Positions 1 to 11,442 of a stretch of 64,000 nt of DNA are shown here, piece after piece. The stretch is from Albifimbria verrucaria (taxonomy: Eukaryota > Ascomycota > Sordariomycetes > Hypocreales > Stachybotryaceae). Under the pieces are notes generated by a model. The model saw nothing but the letters and a program-made list of their open reading frames with translations. It was not told where the DNA came from and made no database searches. Location of the stretch: the NCBI GenBank assembly GCA_020081605.1, contig JAHREC010000015.1, positions 124,001 through 188,000 of the forward strand. The letters run 5' to 3'. Made by a program: the position numbers and the translations under genes. Within the stretch, counting starts at the first letter, position 1; every line of letters starts with the position of its first letter.

Positions 1-1074
1 AAGGTGGGACTCAATATTGGGTGCGAAGTCGATCATGCGCATGATGGAGCCATGTTAGTAATGTAAAGGAGGCTAATAGTGACGATAGAGATGCGATTTA
101 TTAGTAATGGGGATGTGTAGAAGCAATGATGGAGGGAGGAAGGGAAGTAACTTGCTGTTGTTTACAGCATGAATAAATATGAGCATGTCTCTCTCTCACC
201 GTCTTTTTGAATGTCTACATCATCGTTGAGCTCCACTGGCGCCTCCTGGGTAGAATAGATGATGTTGGAAACGGCCTGCTGTTAGCCCATGACCCGGTGG
301 TGATCACCGTGATCCGACCTCAGGAAAACAGATTCGCCTTTCTCGTTGTGGCCAGTGATGTGGCGGAAAATTTGTCGGAGTCCGGGAGCCGGAAAACTTT
401 GAACATATCCTTTGCCTGTAGAGCCAGATCCGAGGGAGTGGTGGCGTTGGTCTCAGACATGGTTAAGAAGCGTATTTACGACTAATGGGCACGTATCCAA
501 GCTCTGTTTTGCAAGAGGCGCCTCGAGGTCTGATTTTGATGCTTGTATGTAATGCTAACCAACAAACAAAGCATCATACGCCATGGAAATCCTCTCTAGG
601 CAGCGGCGTGTTATTTTAGCATAGCCAGTTTCACCCGTCCAATAAGATTCTGTCGTGTCAATGGTAGCCGACCTCAGCAATGCCGAGGAAAGCAGGTTGG
701 GGCTTGTAAAGTCTTTCCCTGGCTTGCCAACTGTTTAATTAGCATATTGTAATATGCGCGAATGTTTCGGCCAAGCCACAGTCAATGTTATACTAGGGAG
801 CAAATGTAACCCGCGGCAGCATAATTGATCTTTCAGGCCTAGGTCGCTGTCGCCTGCCAGCATGAAGGTTGCCACATGAGCTACATACTTATCATAGGAT
901 AGCTAGAATACGCGTTTCTAGGATCCATCCTTGGAGATTCATGTAATCGGATTTCTATTTTGGCTGGCCATCTCAGCGTGTATGCATCCGTGTTTTAGGC
1001 CAATCTCAACATTCCTCCAAGTCGAGCATCCATTCGAGCTATTTTCACAATAGCTAAATCAATGGATGGGGAAT
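1..1074. other. No supported gene
   Basis: Only short frames occur here: a 92-codon plus-strand frame at 207-485 and a 46-codon minus-strand frame from an ATG at 460 to a stop at 320. Neither gives a recognisable domain. I see no tRNA, repeat or transposon end. Confidence 0.5.
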
Positions 1075-1840
1075 AGTCCAAAGTCATTATTGCAGCCGGC
1101 GGTTCAGTTGGCCTCTATATTGCCCATACCCTATAAAGAGCAAGGATTGAGTTTGTGCTTCTTGAAAAGCAGAAGATAATTAATAACCCTTCTGAGCAAT
1201 TGCTCTTCCTCTGACCCTAGATAGTACAACTTCTAGACTAGATCTGCTTATTGGGTCCCTTACGATAGGTAACTCTGACTTTATATTAGAAGAATCGGAT
1301 ATTTAGTCTTAATAATAAGGTCTTAAGTATAAGTAAATTCTAGGAATAGATATATAAAAAGTATATACTATTCCTAAAAGTAGGCAGATAGAATATAAAT
1401 CAGGAGGAGGAGAGAAGAGGGGTTCTACAAGAATGGCTATGCTAATCAAGCTAACTAGCCATGGATATCCCTATTCTCTGCGAAGAACTCAGCCGCACCC
1501 TGGCTATATATCTCAAGAATGCAGATTCCGTAGTCAAGATAAGCGCACACGTTATTAATATTATGATTAATATAACTGATGCTAAAAGTCACCTTGGATA
1601 AAGGCACCTATATTATAGGTTCTATTATTATAGGCGCAGATGGCGTGCATAAAAGACTCGCGGCCTGATATAGGAGCTGATTCAACTTGAGGATGAGACT
1701 GCCAGAGTAGTAGGAGAACTGGACAAACCAATCGTTACTAGCTTCCACAGTATCTTTGGCCGGACGTCGAATAAACAGCTGAAAATTAACCCGCATATAT
1801 TGTTTGAGTCGTGAGGGTCCTGGAGCGTGGTTCAATGCAC
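1075..1840 (+). pseudogene. Relic of an FAD-dependent aromatic-ring monooxygenase
   Basis: Fragments of a salicylate-hydroxylase-like flavoprotein monooxygenase can be read in order but with many stops. At about 1078-1180 there is a degenerate FAD-binding Rossmann start, KVIIAAGGSVGLYIAHTL, then a stop, then RARIEFVLLEK, matching the family's GxGxxG strand and E-K-R segment. At 1461-1575 follows MDIPILCEELSRTLAIYLKN, in the place of the family's region before the second FAD motif. At 1621-1665 comes IIIGADGVHKRLA, the typical GADG motif. The stretch between is AT-rich with many TA dinucleotides, as expected from repeat-induced point mutation, though that cause is inferred. No function can remain. 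The 3' end is unclear and seems to be cut near 1990-2020, where the OrsD sequence on the other strand begins. Confidence 0.6.
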
Positions 1841-2023
1841 AGGGGACGAGGAAAACCTATGATTCGTGACTCTTACGCCTCAAACTCCACCACTCCATGA
1901 TATGATAGCGCAGGCTCGTTATACAACTGGGGAGATGGAGGCGTATGCGGCATCAATTTTAAATCTCTTTATTTACAAGCATAAACGAATGGGTCGATTA
2001 CTATGTCTCTTCCAACACTCTAC

Positions 2024-2653
2024 TCATTTATTACTAGAACTAGTCTCTGAATTTACCCTACCGACCTCAAAGTATCGGCTACCCTCCTTACTGATAAAGA
2101 ACCGTTGGCAAAGTACACCTACGCGCCATGGTAATCCAGTTTGTCCGCTAGCGGCTTGTGCTCTTTGCTCCCTACTACGGCCTCTTCCCCAACTATTTTT
2201 CCAATGATGCTCCTCGGTAGCATGCTTTTGCATGCTATGAAGTTGTCGCACCACACTCGGACATATCGTACATGCTATCCCATCGCCTATCGGCGGCGCA
2301 ATATGCGGTATCGGCGGTGTATAAGGCGATGGGTACTGAAGGCCACTCAAATCACTCTGGCTTTGAACTAAACCTATTTCTTTTTGGATAACTTGGAGAA
2401 TTGCGCGCCTCCTCTGATAGTTATATAGTCTTGAATGTTTGGCGTTTTGAAGATGCCCTTCAACCGATTGCGCCGCCACTGCATGCTGACAATCACGACA
2501 TATGAGGAGATTATAAGGTTGTAGCCTTATGAAAGGCCCCATATCAGACAACTCGGGCGCTGCAACCTGTTTGGCATTATACTGTGTGATGCATTCAGTA
2601 CTCAGGCGGTAGTTGCTATCTGTATCGGCCAACCTTACTGTTGGTTGGGACAC
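2024..2653 (-). pseudogene. Truncated OrsD-type zinc-finger protein (second frame of the locus)
   Basis: A 209-residue frame starts at the ATG at 2653 and overlaps the end of the upstream frame by 19 bp. It carries an OrsD (DUF3505) type domain: a first finger-like unit LLICRDCQHAVAAQSVEGHL near residues 49-68 and a second, IACTICPSVVRQLHSMQKH, near residues 125-143, followed by LPWRVGVLCQRFF and a FEVGRV segment, both conserved in the family. The frame stops at 2024 soon after the domain, whereas relatives that I know of continue for many hundreds of residues, often into helicase-like sequence. It is therefore a truncated gene next to the FAD-monooxygenase relic. OrsD domains are named after the orsellinic-acid cluster, but their biochemical role is unknown to me. 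Confidence 0.65.
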
Positions 2654-5589
2654 TCTTTTCTAGGTTGCTGTAAATCTCTTGTGTTAAGAAGAGACTCGAC
2701 CAATATTCCAGTACTGCTTATATCGGAATAAGGCCTTTTGCCACCCTGCGCCTTAGATTTAATGCTTGATACTGCAATCTGGGGACCTTGTATCATTCTG
2801 TTTTTCACCGTGTTGCCTGCTGCTGAGTTTTCACCACTGGTCAGATGGAGGAAACAATGCCATTTATAGGATATAATAGCATATATCCGCAATAGGGCTG
2901 GTTGTAATTGATCTGGATATGCACCATCAAGTCCATATGTTGTGGCCTCTTGAATAGGCCTGTGGCCACTTTGCCACGCAAATGCAATATCTTCTTGCGC
3001 ATTTTGTGTAGTATCATCATATCTGTTAAAGTTTTTGACGACGGCACGCACGTGTCTCTCTGCAATAGCAATGCAGAGATGTCGATAAATTTGTGCATTA
3101 ATACTAACCGACATCTGTGTCGCTGCCATACTGCACCGTCGGAGCTCATCAGTTAGCGTCTGGCTTGACCACTGACCTGACCGAGAAGCTGGTACAAATA
3201 ATAGAGTGGACGGTTGGTCAAGCCCAAAGCACCTTCTCCGTAGGAAATGTATAAATCGTCTGATATAGACAAGATACACGTAAACCAATAATGTAACAGT
3301 TTCGGAATAGAACCGTGCAACTTGATACTCATTATTCGTCATTAAGTGTGCCTTGTGATGCCGGACGATGGAAAAGAGCGCTCCTCCGTGCAGCCCGGTG
3401 CCGCGTAACCTTGATGGTGTATTGCAGCATTCAATTGTTAGGAGCTCGGAGACCCGAAATGCCATGCCTCCCTCCATATAGTATAGCAGCATAATAACCT
3501 TTAGCAGTTTATCATGCACTCGAAGATAAGTATTCACTTCGGTTAAGTCCCAATCTCCTTGAGCACTCCCGTGTTTTTGCTTGATTAAACAGTAGGTGGG
3601 TGATGTCGCGGCTCTTGGTAAAAGGTCGAGGTATGCATCTGCTATGCAATTGGCTGGATCTGTAACAAATGAATAACCGGAAGTCGTAGTCGAGAGCCGG
3701 TCACGCACGTTTTTAAGATCAGGTCGAGGAGGCTCCCATCCAAACATAAGGTCCCTTGTATGCTGTGTCGCTTCGTGTATTATATTAGCAACCATACTGC
3801 GGAAGGCGGCCATAGAGAGATGGTGTTCGCCATCCCAGGATATAACCTCGCCATCATCACTCCAATTGAAGTGAAAGGCAGGTCCGTCAGACCGCTGCAA
3901 GGACCTGCCATACGCGAGTAGGCTAAGAAATTCCCTAGAGGTGACATGGAACCATCGCACATCTTAGTGTTGCGAATTGTCTGAATTCTAGCGAGGTGAC
4001 CGCTTGATGGTCTTGCTTGAAGGCCAATATAACTATGTGCAACTCGTGGTAGGGTTGCCTCGTGGAAAATAAGACGCGTACAGTAGATGAGCCTCGAAAA
4101 GATCGGGGTATACCGGGCTGGCCGAAGATACTCGAGTCCACCGGGTAACGAAAGGCCACGAACTGCACCAAAGAATACCAACAAGGACGAGCTTGCTAAG
4201 CCATCGATAAACTCCTCCGTTACCATGAAGTAATAAAATCGTAACAGAACATCAGCTGCTGGATCTTGAGCTTGAATAGTAGGAGTGTTATTGCCTTGGC
4301 CGTAGTGATAAGTAGTGTTATCCGATTCGTCGTCTTGCTCGCGTTCATTCTCGAGACACTCCTCATCATCGCTATTTTCATCAGCTCCGGTGTCGAGCTT
4401 ACTTGCATTATCGATAGAGTCATCGTCATCGGGAACATCAAACGCTTCGGCAGCAACGTTCCCTTGCCAGACTGGATCGGTCCAAAGTTGATTAAGGGCG
4501 GACCGTTGAGCTTTGTGGAGACTCCTTCCTAGAATCAGCTGTACCAGGGAGCCTTAAGAAGGAAATTCGGAGCCAGAAGCAGATGCAACGCTTGAATTCG
4601 AGCCTGTAGGCACACTCGCTTTGCTTTGATGTGGCCAGCTCAAAGGGCGCTTTGTATGGGCGATCAGGATACCGTCCTCTGAGTCAACGGCGGATGGAGA
4701 CATCCGTGTGCCGGACTGTGTCTGCGCACCGGTCGAACAACCGATCCAGGGCAGCTATAATAAGAACCAGTCTTCGCTCATCGTTCGGTGTCGGGGAGAT
4801 GGTGATACCACTGCCTCCATCATAAACGAACCGGGCCCCTTTGAGAGAGGGCAAGGCAGACAGCGCCACCATCAGGCCGCGGTCAGCATCACGGAAAGTT
4901 TTCTCCCAGCTAGTTCGACGCATCCAGTTGGTCATAAGAGCCGGGTTGGAAGCAATAGTTTCCGGGTCCTGGCGCACTCTAAATTCGTTCTCCAAAAGGT
5001 AATTGCGTTCTTCTGTGTAAAGCTTCTCTGTAAATAAGCAGGCAGCCTCGGTCGCTGCTACAGCAGGAGCTATCCTCTTCCCGGGGTTTTTATCGGCTTG
5101 CAACCCGTCTTGACAGACAAGCCACGACGAATGGATGTCGCCGAGCATCCAACTCTGGAAAGTCAACCCATCCTCGATGTGATCGGCCAGCTGAATCTGT
5201 CGCATATCGTAGCCATGTAGAGATTTGAGGTGACGTAAAAGCACGTCAGGGCTGATAGAGCGGATACCACAATGCCTACATTGTGCGCTTCTTTGCAAGG
5301 TCAAGTGTGGATGAGGGTGGCATCCCTCCAGTCGTTTTGACAGCGTAGCTGGGTCGGGGAGTCCTAGCGATCTGATGAATGAGTTTAAATTGCGGCGTTC
5401 TGACTTCGGTATCCCATGCTTCTCTCCTAGATGCCTGGAGACACGATCGCCTCCGGGTTTGATTGCAAAGCCACAAATAACACAGATGATTGCAGGTTCT
5501 GGCTCGTTATAATATAAACCGAGCCGCGTAAGGTAGGAAAGCTGCTCTGTGGAAAGGAGACTTGTAGAACCTTGGCCATGACGCTCCAT
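2635..5589 (-). pseudogene. OrsD protein with C-terminal recombinase-like region, interrupted
   Basis: One minus-strand gene can be followed from the ATG at 5589 to the stop at 2635, about 985 codons. Its first 301 residues hold an OrsD domain: fingers CVICGFAIKPGGDRVSRHLG near residue 35 and CRHCGIRSISPDVLLRHLKS near residue 102. A TGA at 4684-4686 interrupts; the same frame then continues LRGRYPDRPYKAPFEL. A frame change near 4550 leads to ILGRSLHKAQRSALNQLW and an acidic linker (about 4280-4440). A second change near 3925 leads to the final 441-residue block. That block ends in YRHLCIAIAERHV and QSGHRPIQEATTYGLDGA. Their spacing recalls the R-x-x-H and G-H...Y segments of tyrosine recombinases, but the catalytic set has not been proven. 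What is seen: three breaks in an otherwise well-kept reading. Inferred: a recently disabled member of a dispersed fungal family, possibly mobile. Confidence 0.7.
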
Positions 5590-5756
5590 GGTAGCCCAGC
5601 TTCATATCGATACAAATGGACAGTTCACATTAGGATCTTTCGGGGCGGGTTACGCATTTTTTCCATAGTCAATGATCAGCAAAATATCAGATCGTCGATC
5701 TACCCCACCTTTCCCTACAATATGCAGTCCTACTTCCGCATATTTGCGCATAACCT
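5590..5756. other. Upstream flank of the OrsD gene
   Basis: Non-coding interval before the shared upstream element. It contains no recognisable motif. Confidence 0.4.
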
Positions 5757-5886
5757 GAGCCAGGGCGGCTATGTTGCTTGGGAGAAACGTTGATTGGTTG
5801 CGCTGGTCTCAGGCCGAAGATGGCCTGCGTTTCAGCTGCGTCAGCAGGCTGTGACCTTAAATCTGTTCTTCCGTCCCCGCAGCTGG
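5757..5886 (+). promoter_or_regulatory. Upstream element shared with the NLR gene at 60 kb
   Basis: About 130 bp that align, in reverse complement, with 60617-60753. Two blocks are exact: 5789-5804 (GTTGATTGGTTGCGCT) and the 23 bp at 5831-5853. Between them lies a short hairpin, AGGCC...GGCCT, which in the other copy is AGGCCG...CGGCCT. The element ends about 310 bp before the start of the PNP-NACHT gene and has the same orientation relative to its gene as the second copy has to the SesB-like NLR. It may be a promoter or 5' leader; a remnant of a dispersed repeat is the alternative. Confidence 0.5.
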
Positions 5887-6196
5887 CCATAGGCACGACG
5901 TGATTTTCTCTTCATCATCCCGCTGTTCAGGGCACTTATATGTTTAATCAACGTCGAAGATTTCGCCGTAATCATCAAGCATGCCAAGGAAGTTCACAAT
6001 TCTCGAACGCCCCTGGCTAATTTAAACAGATAGCCGCTGAGCGTGTCGACACGCTGCACTTTATCGTACGCCGTGTACTACTAGGCCGAATCTCCACCTA
6101 TTGACATGATCCATTTACTGACGAATTCTAGAAGCAAGAGACTGACCGCGGCCCCACTCGAATTCATAGCGTCAATATCTCTCATGTCTCGATCCG
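5887..6196. other. 5' flank of the PNP-NACHT NLR gene
   Basis: About 310 bp between the shared element and the ATG at 6197. No TATA box or other defined site is clear. Confidence 0.35.
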
Positions 6197-9100
6197 ATGA
6201 AACCCACTCGCCCTGCCTCGAGACTCGGATTCGAGATCGCCATCATCTGTGCCCTGACCATCGAGGCCGATGCCGTCGAGGCACTCTTCGACCAGTACTG
6301 GGATGATGATGAAGAGCGCTCCTTCGGCAAGGCACCCGGCGATCCTAATGCTTGTTCCACCGGCTCAATCGGTCGCCACAATGTCGTTCTCGCCCATATG
6401 CCTAGCATAGGGAAGGTAAGCAGTGCCGCTGTTGCAGCACAATGCCGCACTAGCTATCCTAACATCAAGCTAGCTCTTGTTGTGGGTGTGTGTGGTGCTA
6501 TTCCTCTGGCCTAAATGCCGATACCGAAATCATACTAGGGATGTTATTGTAAGCAAGGGCGTTGTTCAGTATGACCTCGGTCGACGACTTCCTGAACGCT
6601 TCGTACGCAAGGATACACTTTTGGAGTCATTAGGCAGGCCCAACACGGAGATTCGGGCCTTGTTGGGGAAGCTGGAGGGTATTCGTGGACAAGAGAAGCT
6701 GACCAACGACATTGCCATGCATCTGACTAAGATCCAAGAAAAATCGAAATTGCAGGCACAGTATCCGGGCGCTATTAACGACAAACTATTTCAGACCAAC
6801 TATTGTCACCTTAGCGATGAGAAAACTTGTGAAGAATGTGGATGCGATGGAGAGCTAGTATCACGCCAGCGCTTGAAACGGAAAGAAGTGCAACGACCAG
6901 TGGTCCACTTCGGGTTGATCGCATCTGGTGATACCGTGATGAAGTCTGGCGAGGAGCGTGACAGCATTGCAAAGCAAGAAGGAATTATCGGCTTCGAGAT
7001 GGAGAGTGCTGGAGTCTGGGATATCTTTCCCTGCATAGTCATCAAGGGCGCGTGTGACTATGCTGATAGCCATAAGACCAAAAAGTGGCAACGGTATGCA
7101 GCTGCGACGGCGGCGGCTTGTGCGAAGGCGTTATTAGAGTTCTGGGTACCGTCAGCGATAGAGCCTAACACCAGCAGAGTCCCTATAAAATGTGAGTATA
7201 TATTGTTAAAGCACATCTATGACTGAATACCGTGAGACAAGTCCTATTTGACTTGCACGGATCTAGAAAGACAATACGCTGATCATTTCTCCAGGCCCGG
7301 ACGCCTGGATCCGCAACAATCACTACACTAGGGATAGGCTTAAGATTGAGCGGATTTCGGGAGATGAGCTGCCGATGGATCAGTGCTACATCAACCTCGC
7401 TATTATAGATCAGCCACACATAGGGGCAGCAAAGCCCAAAGAAGAATCAGACAAAATGGCCTCCCCGTTTTCACTCGCCGCTCGGCTGAAGGTTGAGACG
7501 CGGGAAAAGGAGTCCCAAATCGAGCTACCGGCGCTCTTCGACTCACGCAAAACGCCCGACGGCCAAACGAAAGTGCCTCGAAGAATTCTCATCCGCGGTC
7601 GTGCCGGAGTCGGCAAGATCACCTTGTGCAAAAAGATCATCCATGACTTCACGCGTGGCAAAATGTGGAATAACCTGTTCAACCGCGCACTTTGGGTGCC
7701 TCTGCGGAACCTGAAATGGAATAAGCCGTGCAATTTCGAGGAATTATTTTATAGCGAGTATTTTTCCTATCTTCGCAAGGGAATGATTATGCTCGCGAGT
7801 TGTCCTGCTCTTTATCGCAAGCATTAGACACAAATAACAGCCGTACTCTGTTCATCCTGGACGGTCTGGACGAAGTGCAGGAAATGGTTAGCAAACAGAA
7901 TAGGCAGAGTCTTTTTTCTTGGATCTTTTAAGGCAGCCCAACGTTATTATCACGACCCGACCGCATGCCATTCTTCCGGTTAGCTTCAAAGAGCCTGATC
8001 TCGAATTGGAGACAATTGGATTCTACCCAGATCAAGTACAGGACTATCTCGAAAGGATTTTCAAAGACAAATCAACAGTTAAGGACATCCAGTCGTTCCT
8101 CCAGAAGCATCTGCTTTTTCAAAGCCTTGTTCGAATCCCAATTCAGCTAGATGCGCTCTGCGTCACATGGTCGGAAAGTTTCGTGGCGGCGCACATCCCC
8201 GAGACTATGACTGCCATCTACCAAGCAATCGTGGATCGCCTATGGAGGAAGGATATCGGGCGTTTCGAGGAAGAGAAGATGATCTTTGCACGAACAGCTG
8301 GATCATATGAGATCAACCGTGATATTGCGGTTGAAAACCAGCTTCTTGAATCCCTGGCCTTGAGCGGACTGTACAGCAACGTGATCGAATTCCAGCCAAA
8401 GTACCGCGACGCCATATGCGAGCGGTTTCAACTTCATAAGCCAGGCCTCTCACTCTATGAGACACTTGGACAGCTCTCATTTCTGCGGACATCAGACCCC
8501 TCTGCACCTATATCTAACCGAAATTATCACTTCTTGCACCTGACGTTTCAGGAGTTCTTTGCCGCACAGTACTTCGTGAAGCAATGGAGAGCCAAGAAGG
8601 ACCTCCAATACCTGGACTTCAACAGCGGGAGGCACAAACTTGAGACGAATCCTAAGACTTTTCTCCAGCAACACAAGTATACCGCACGCTATGATGTCTT
8701 TTGGCGCTTTGTTGCTGGTTTACTTACAGTTGAGGGAGGAGACGAAATACTACACTTTTTCGAGATTATCGAGGAGGAGCCGATCGATCTCTTAGGGCCA
8801 ACGCATCAACGGCTGTTGATGCATTGCTTGAGTGAAGTGGGCGCGTCGGCGAACTTGCCAAATCGATCGAAGATAGAATCAAGGCTTTCACAATGGTTGC
8901 TCCTTGAATGCGATTTGAGAGGATACTCGCTCATCGCGAGAGAACCAGAGTGTCCAGAAGAAGTTCTACACCATGCTCTGAGACTTGGTTCTAGTTACAA
9001 AAGAGGGATAATTCTAAAAGCAATAGTAAGTAGTGGCAGATATTTACCAGAGGCGTCAGTGGCGGTAGTGGCGGCGCTCTTAAGGATGAGGATTCGTCCG

Positions 9101-11210
9101 TTCGATGTACGGCCGCCGAAGCCTTAGGCGCCCAAACGAACCTCTCTGAGACAGTGGTCGCGGCATTAACGACGCTTCTTGAGGATAAGGATTTGTCCGT
9201 TCGATCTACGGCCGCCGAAGCCTTAGGCGGCCAAGCGAAACTATCCGAGGTAGTAGTCGCGGCGCTGCTTGAGCATAAGGATTCGTACGTCCGATCCAGC
9301 GCTGCTAAAGCCTTAAGCCGCCAAGCAAACCTATTTGAGGTAGTAGTCGCGGTGCTGGCGGCCCTGCTTAGGGATAAGGAACAGTCCGTCCGATCTAGCG
9401 CCGCCTATGCCTTAGGCGACCAAGTGAACCTATTTGAGGTAGTAGTCGCGGCGCTGCTCGAGTATAAAGATTGTGACATTCAATCTAGCGCCGCCGCAAT
9501 CTTAGTCTGCCAAGAGAACCTATCTGAGGCAGTGGTTGTGGCGTTAGCAGCGTTGCTTAAGCATAAGGATTGGAACATTCAATCTAGCGCCGCAGCAGCC
9601 TTAGTCTGCCAAGAGGAACTATCTAAGGCAGTGGTCGTGGCGCTAGCGGGACTACTGAAGGATGAGGATTCGTACGTCCGATCCAGCGCCACCAGAGCCC
9701 TAGGCTGCCAAGCGAACCTATCTGAAGCAGTGGTCGCAGCGCTAACGGTACTACTGAAGGATGAGGATTCGTACGTCCGATCCAGCGCCGCCAGAGCCCT
9801 GGGCCACCAAGCGAACCTATCTGAAGTAGTGGTCGCAGCACTAGCAGGACTGCTTATGGATAAGGATTCGTGCGTTCAATCTAGGGCTGCTTATGCTTTG
9901 GGCCGCCAAGCGAACATATCTGAAGCAGTGGTTACGGCGCTGGCGGCGCTGCTTAAGGACGAGGATTTGGATGTCCGATCTAGCGCTGCCTATACCTTGG
10001 GCGGCCAAGCAAACCTACCCGAGGCAGTGGTCGCGGCGCTGGCGGCACTGCTTAGGGATGACAATTGGCACATCCGATACCGTGCCGCCTATGCCTTGGG
10101 CCGCCAAGCGAACCTATCTGAGCCAGTGGTCGCGGCGCTGACACGGCACTGCTTAAGGATGAGGAATATCTTGTTAGATCCAGTGCCGCCCATGCCTTAG
10201 GCGGCCAAGCGAACCTATCCGAGGTAGTAGTCGTGGCGCTGCTCAAGTGTAAGGATTATAATCTTCAATCTAGCGTCGCCAGAGCCTTAGGCCGCCAAGC
10301 GAATCTATCTAAGGCGGTGGTCGTAGCGTTAGTAGCGTTGCTTAAAGATGAGGATTTGTACGTTCGATCTGAGGCCGCCAGAGTCCTTGGCTGCCAAGCG
10401 AACCTATCTGAAGTAGTGGTCGCAGCACTAGCAGGACTGCTTATGGATAAGGATTCGTGCGTTCAATCTAGCGCTGCTGATGCTTTGGGCCGCCAAGCGA
10501 ATCTATCCAAGGCAGTGGTAGCAATGCTAGCGGCGCTACTTAAGGATGACAATATGTTCGTCCGATCTAGCGCCGCCTATGCCTTGAGTCGCCAAATGAA
10601 CCTATCTGAAGCAGTGGTTGCGGCACTAGCGGCGCGGCTCAAGGATATAGATTCGTACGTTCAGTCTAGGGCTGCCGAAGCCTTAGGCGGCCAAGCGAAC
10701 CTATCTGAAGCAGTGGTTACGGCGCTGGCGGCGCTGCTTAAGGATATGAATTGGGACGTCCGATCCAGCGCCGCCGAAGCTTTAGGCCGTCAAGCGAACC
10801 TATCCGAGGCAGTGGTTGGGGCGCTGGAGGCGTTACTTAAAGATGAGGATCGGGACGTCAGATCCAGGGTCGCCTCTGCCTTGGGTAGGCAAGCGAACCT
10901 GGTAGATATAATCCTCGAGTCTATTGGGTTTTTAACGGAGCCTAAAAATCAGCCTATGGTTGTAAGTTCTACCTTTAATCCTCAATTTGTGGAATCTTTC
11001 TACGGGGTTCTGCTATGCAGCAGTTTTATCGATCAATCTACTTTATGCATCGATGGCCAATCTTGTATTATCGACAGAGCAAGTGGACTTCGAATAGTTT
11101 CTTTAGAGCTAAGCACTTTGCGTGACCAATTTCTGACCGCACTTCGCAAAGGCCGCCAAGTTTGGAATCAGCATGGCTATGAACTGTGGAACAACCTTGA
11201 GAGATCATAG
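6197..11210 (+). pseudogene. NLR protein: PNP_UDP - NACHT - HEAT repeats, frameshifted
   Basis: Fungal NLR receptor of the nucleoside-phosphorylase-like class, presumed to act in non-self recognition. Start ATG at 6197, giving GFEIAIICALTIEADAVEAL, the classic PNP_UDP beginning. The domain continues through VVGVCGAIPL, DVIVSKGVVQYDLGRRLP, GLIASGDTVMKSG and FEMESAGVWD. A 103-bp intron (7192-7294, GTGAGT...CAG, phase 1) restores the frame into the linker DRLKIERISGDELPMDQCYI. The NACHT domain follows: P-loop GRAGVGKITL near 7597-7626, in which the essential Thr after GK is Ile (ATC at 7618-7620), and Walker B LFILDGLDEV near 7848-7878. Then come about 19 HEAT-type repeats and a 100-residue tail. 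Breaks: two frame changes at 6505-6540, one near 7770, one near 7920, one near 9085, and a 2-nt insertion near 10142. Loss of the Mg-binding residue plus the breaks argue for a pseudogene. The shared upstream element lies before it. Confidence 0.85.
9090..10910 (+). repeat. Tandem 99-bp repeats coding HEAT units
   Basis: About 19 copies of a 99-bp unit coding 33 residues of the form LSEAVVAALAALLKDEDSY followed by VRSSAARALGRQAN. Unit boundaries fall at 9133, 9232, then 90 or 99 bp apart up to 10890. Four or so units are 90 bp, lacking three codons of the first helix. Neighbouring units such as those around 9660 and 9760 are almost identical over tens of bases. Such high internal identity is known in NLR repeat regions of fungi, where units are reshuffled by unequal exchange. 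The two helices per unit fit HEAT/PBS-lyase-type repeats. Confidence 0.85.
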
Positions 11211-11442
11211 TCTGCGATGATTAAAACAATCATTTAACATTTCCTCGTCTCACCCTTACTGTTTTGTAGGTAGGGACAGGAATAAATTTGAGATATTTGG
11301 ATTCTGCTTATTAAATGTTCTGCATCCTTCATTCATCATACAGTTGCTAAGCTATCGTATGGCCTCATACAGTCTTATAAAATCTTGATGTGCAAACAAT
11401 AGAGCCTCGCAACTCTTCTAAGCCTCTGTTGAAACAAAACGT
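11211..11442. other. 3' flank between convergent genes
   Basis: Short AT-rich spacer between the plus-strand NLR gene and the minus-strand copy A of the large family. No specific terminator motif is claimed. Confidence 0.4.

Noticed and set aside
320..460. 46-codon minus-strand frame with a possible short-chain dehydrogenase start after its stop (GRITVITTG)
   Set aside because: The resemblance is confined to a few residues and no cofactor motif or catalytic YxxxK follows.
2635..5589. Starship captain (DUF3435) gene
   Set aside because: The recombinase-like block belongs to the OrsD-associated family. No DUF3435 motifs, and no Starship boundary, were seen.
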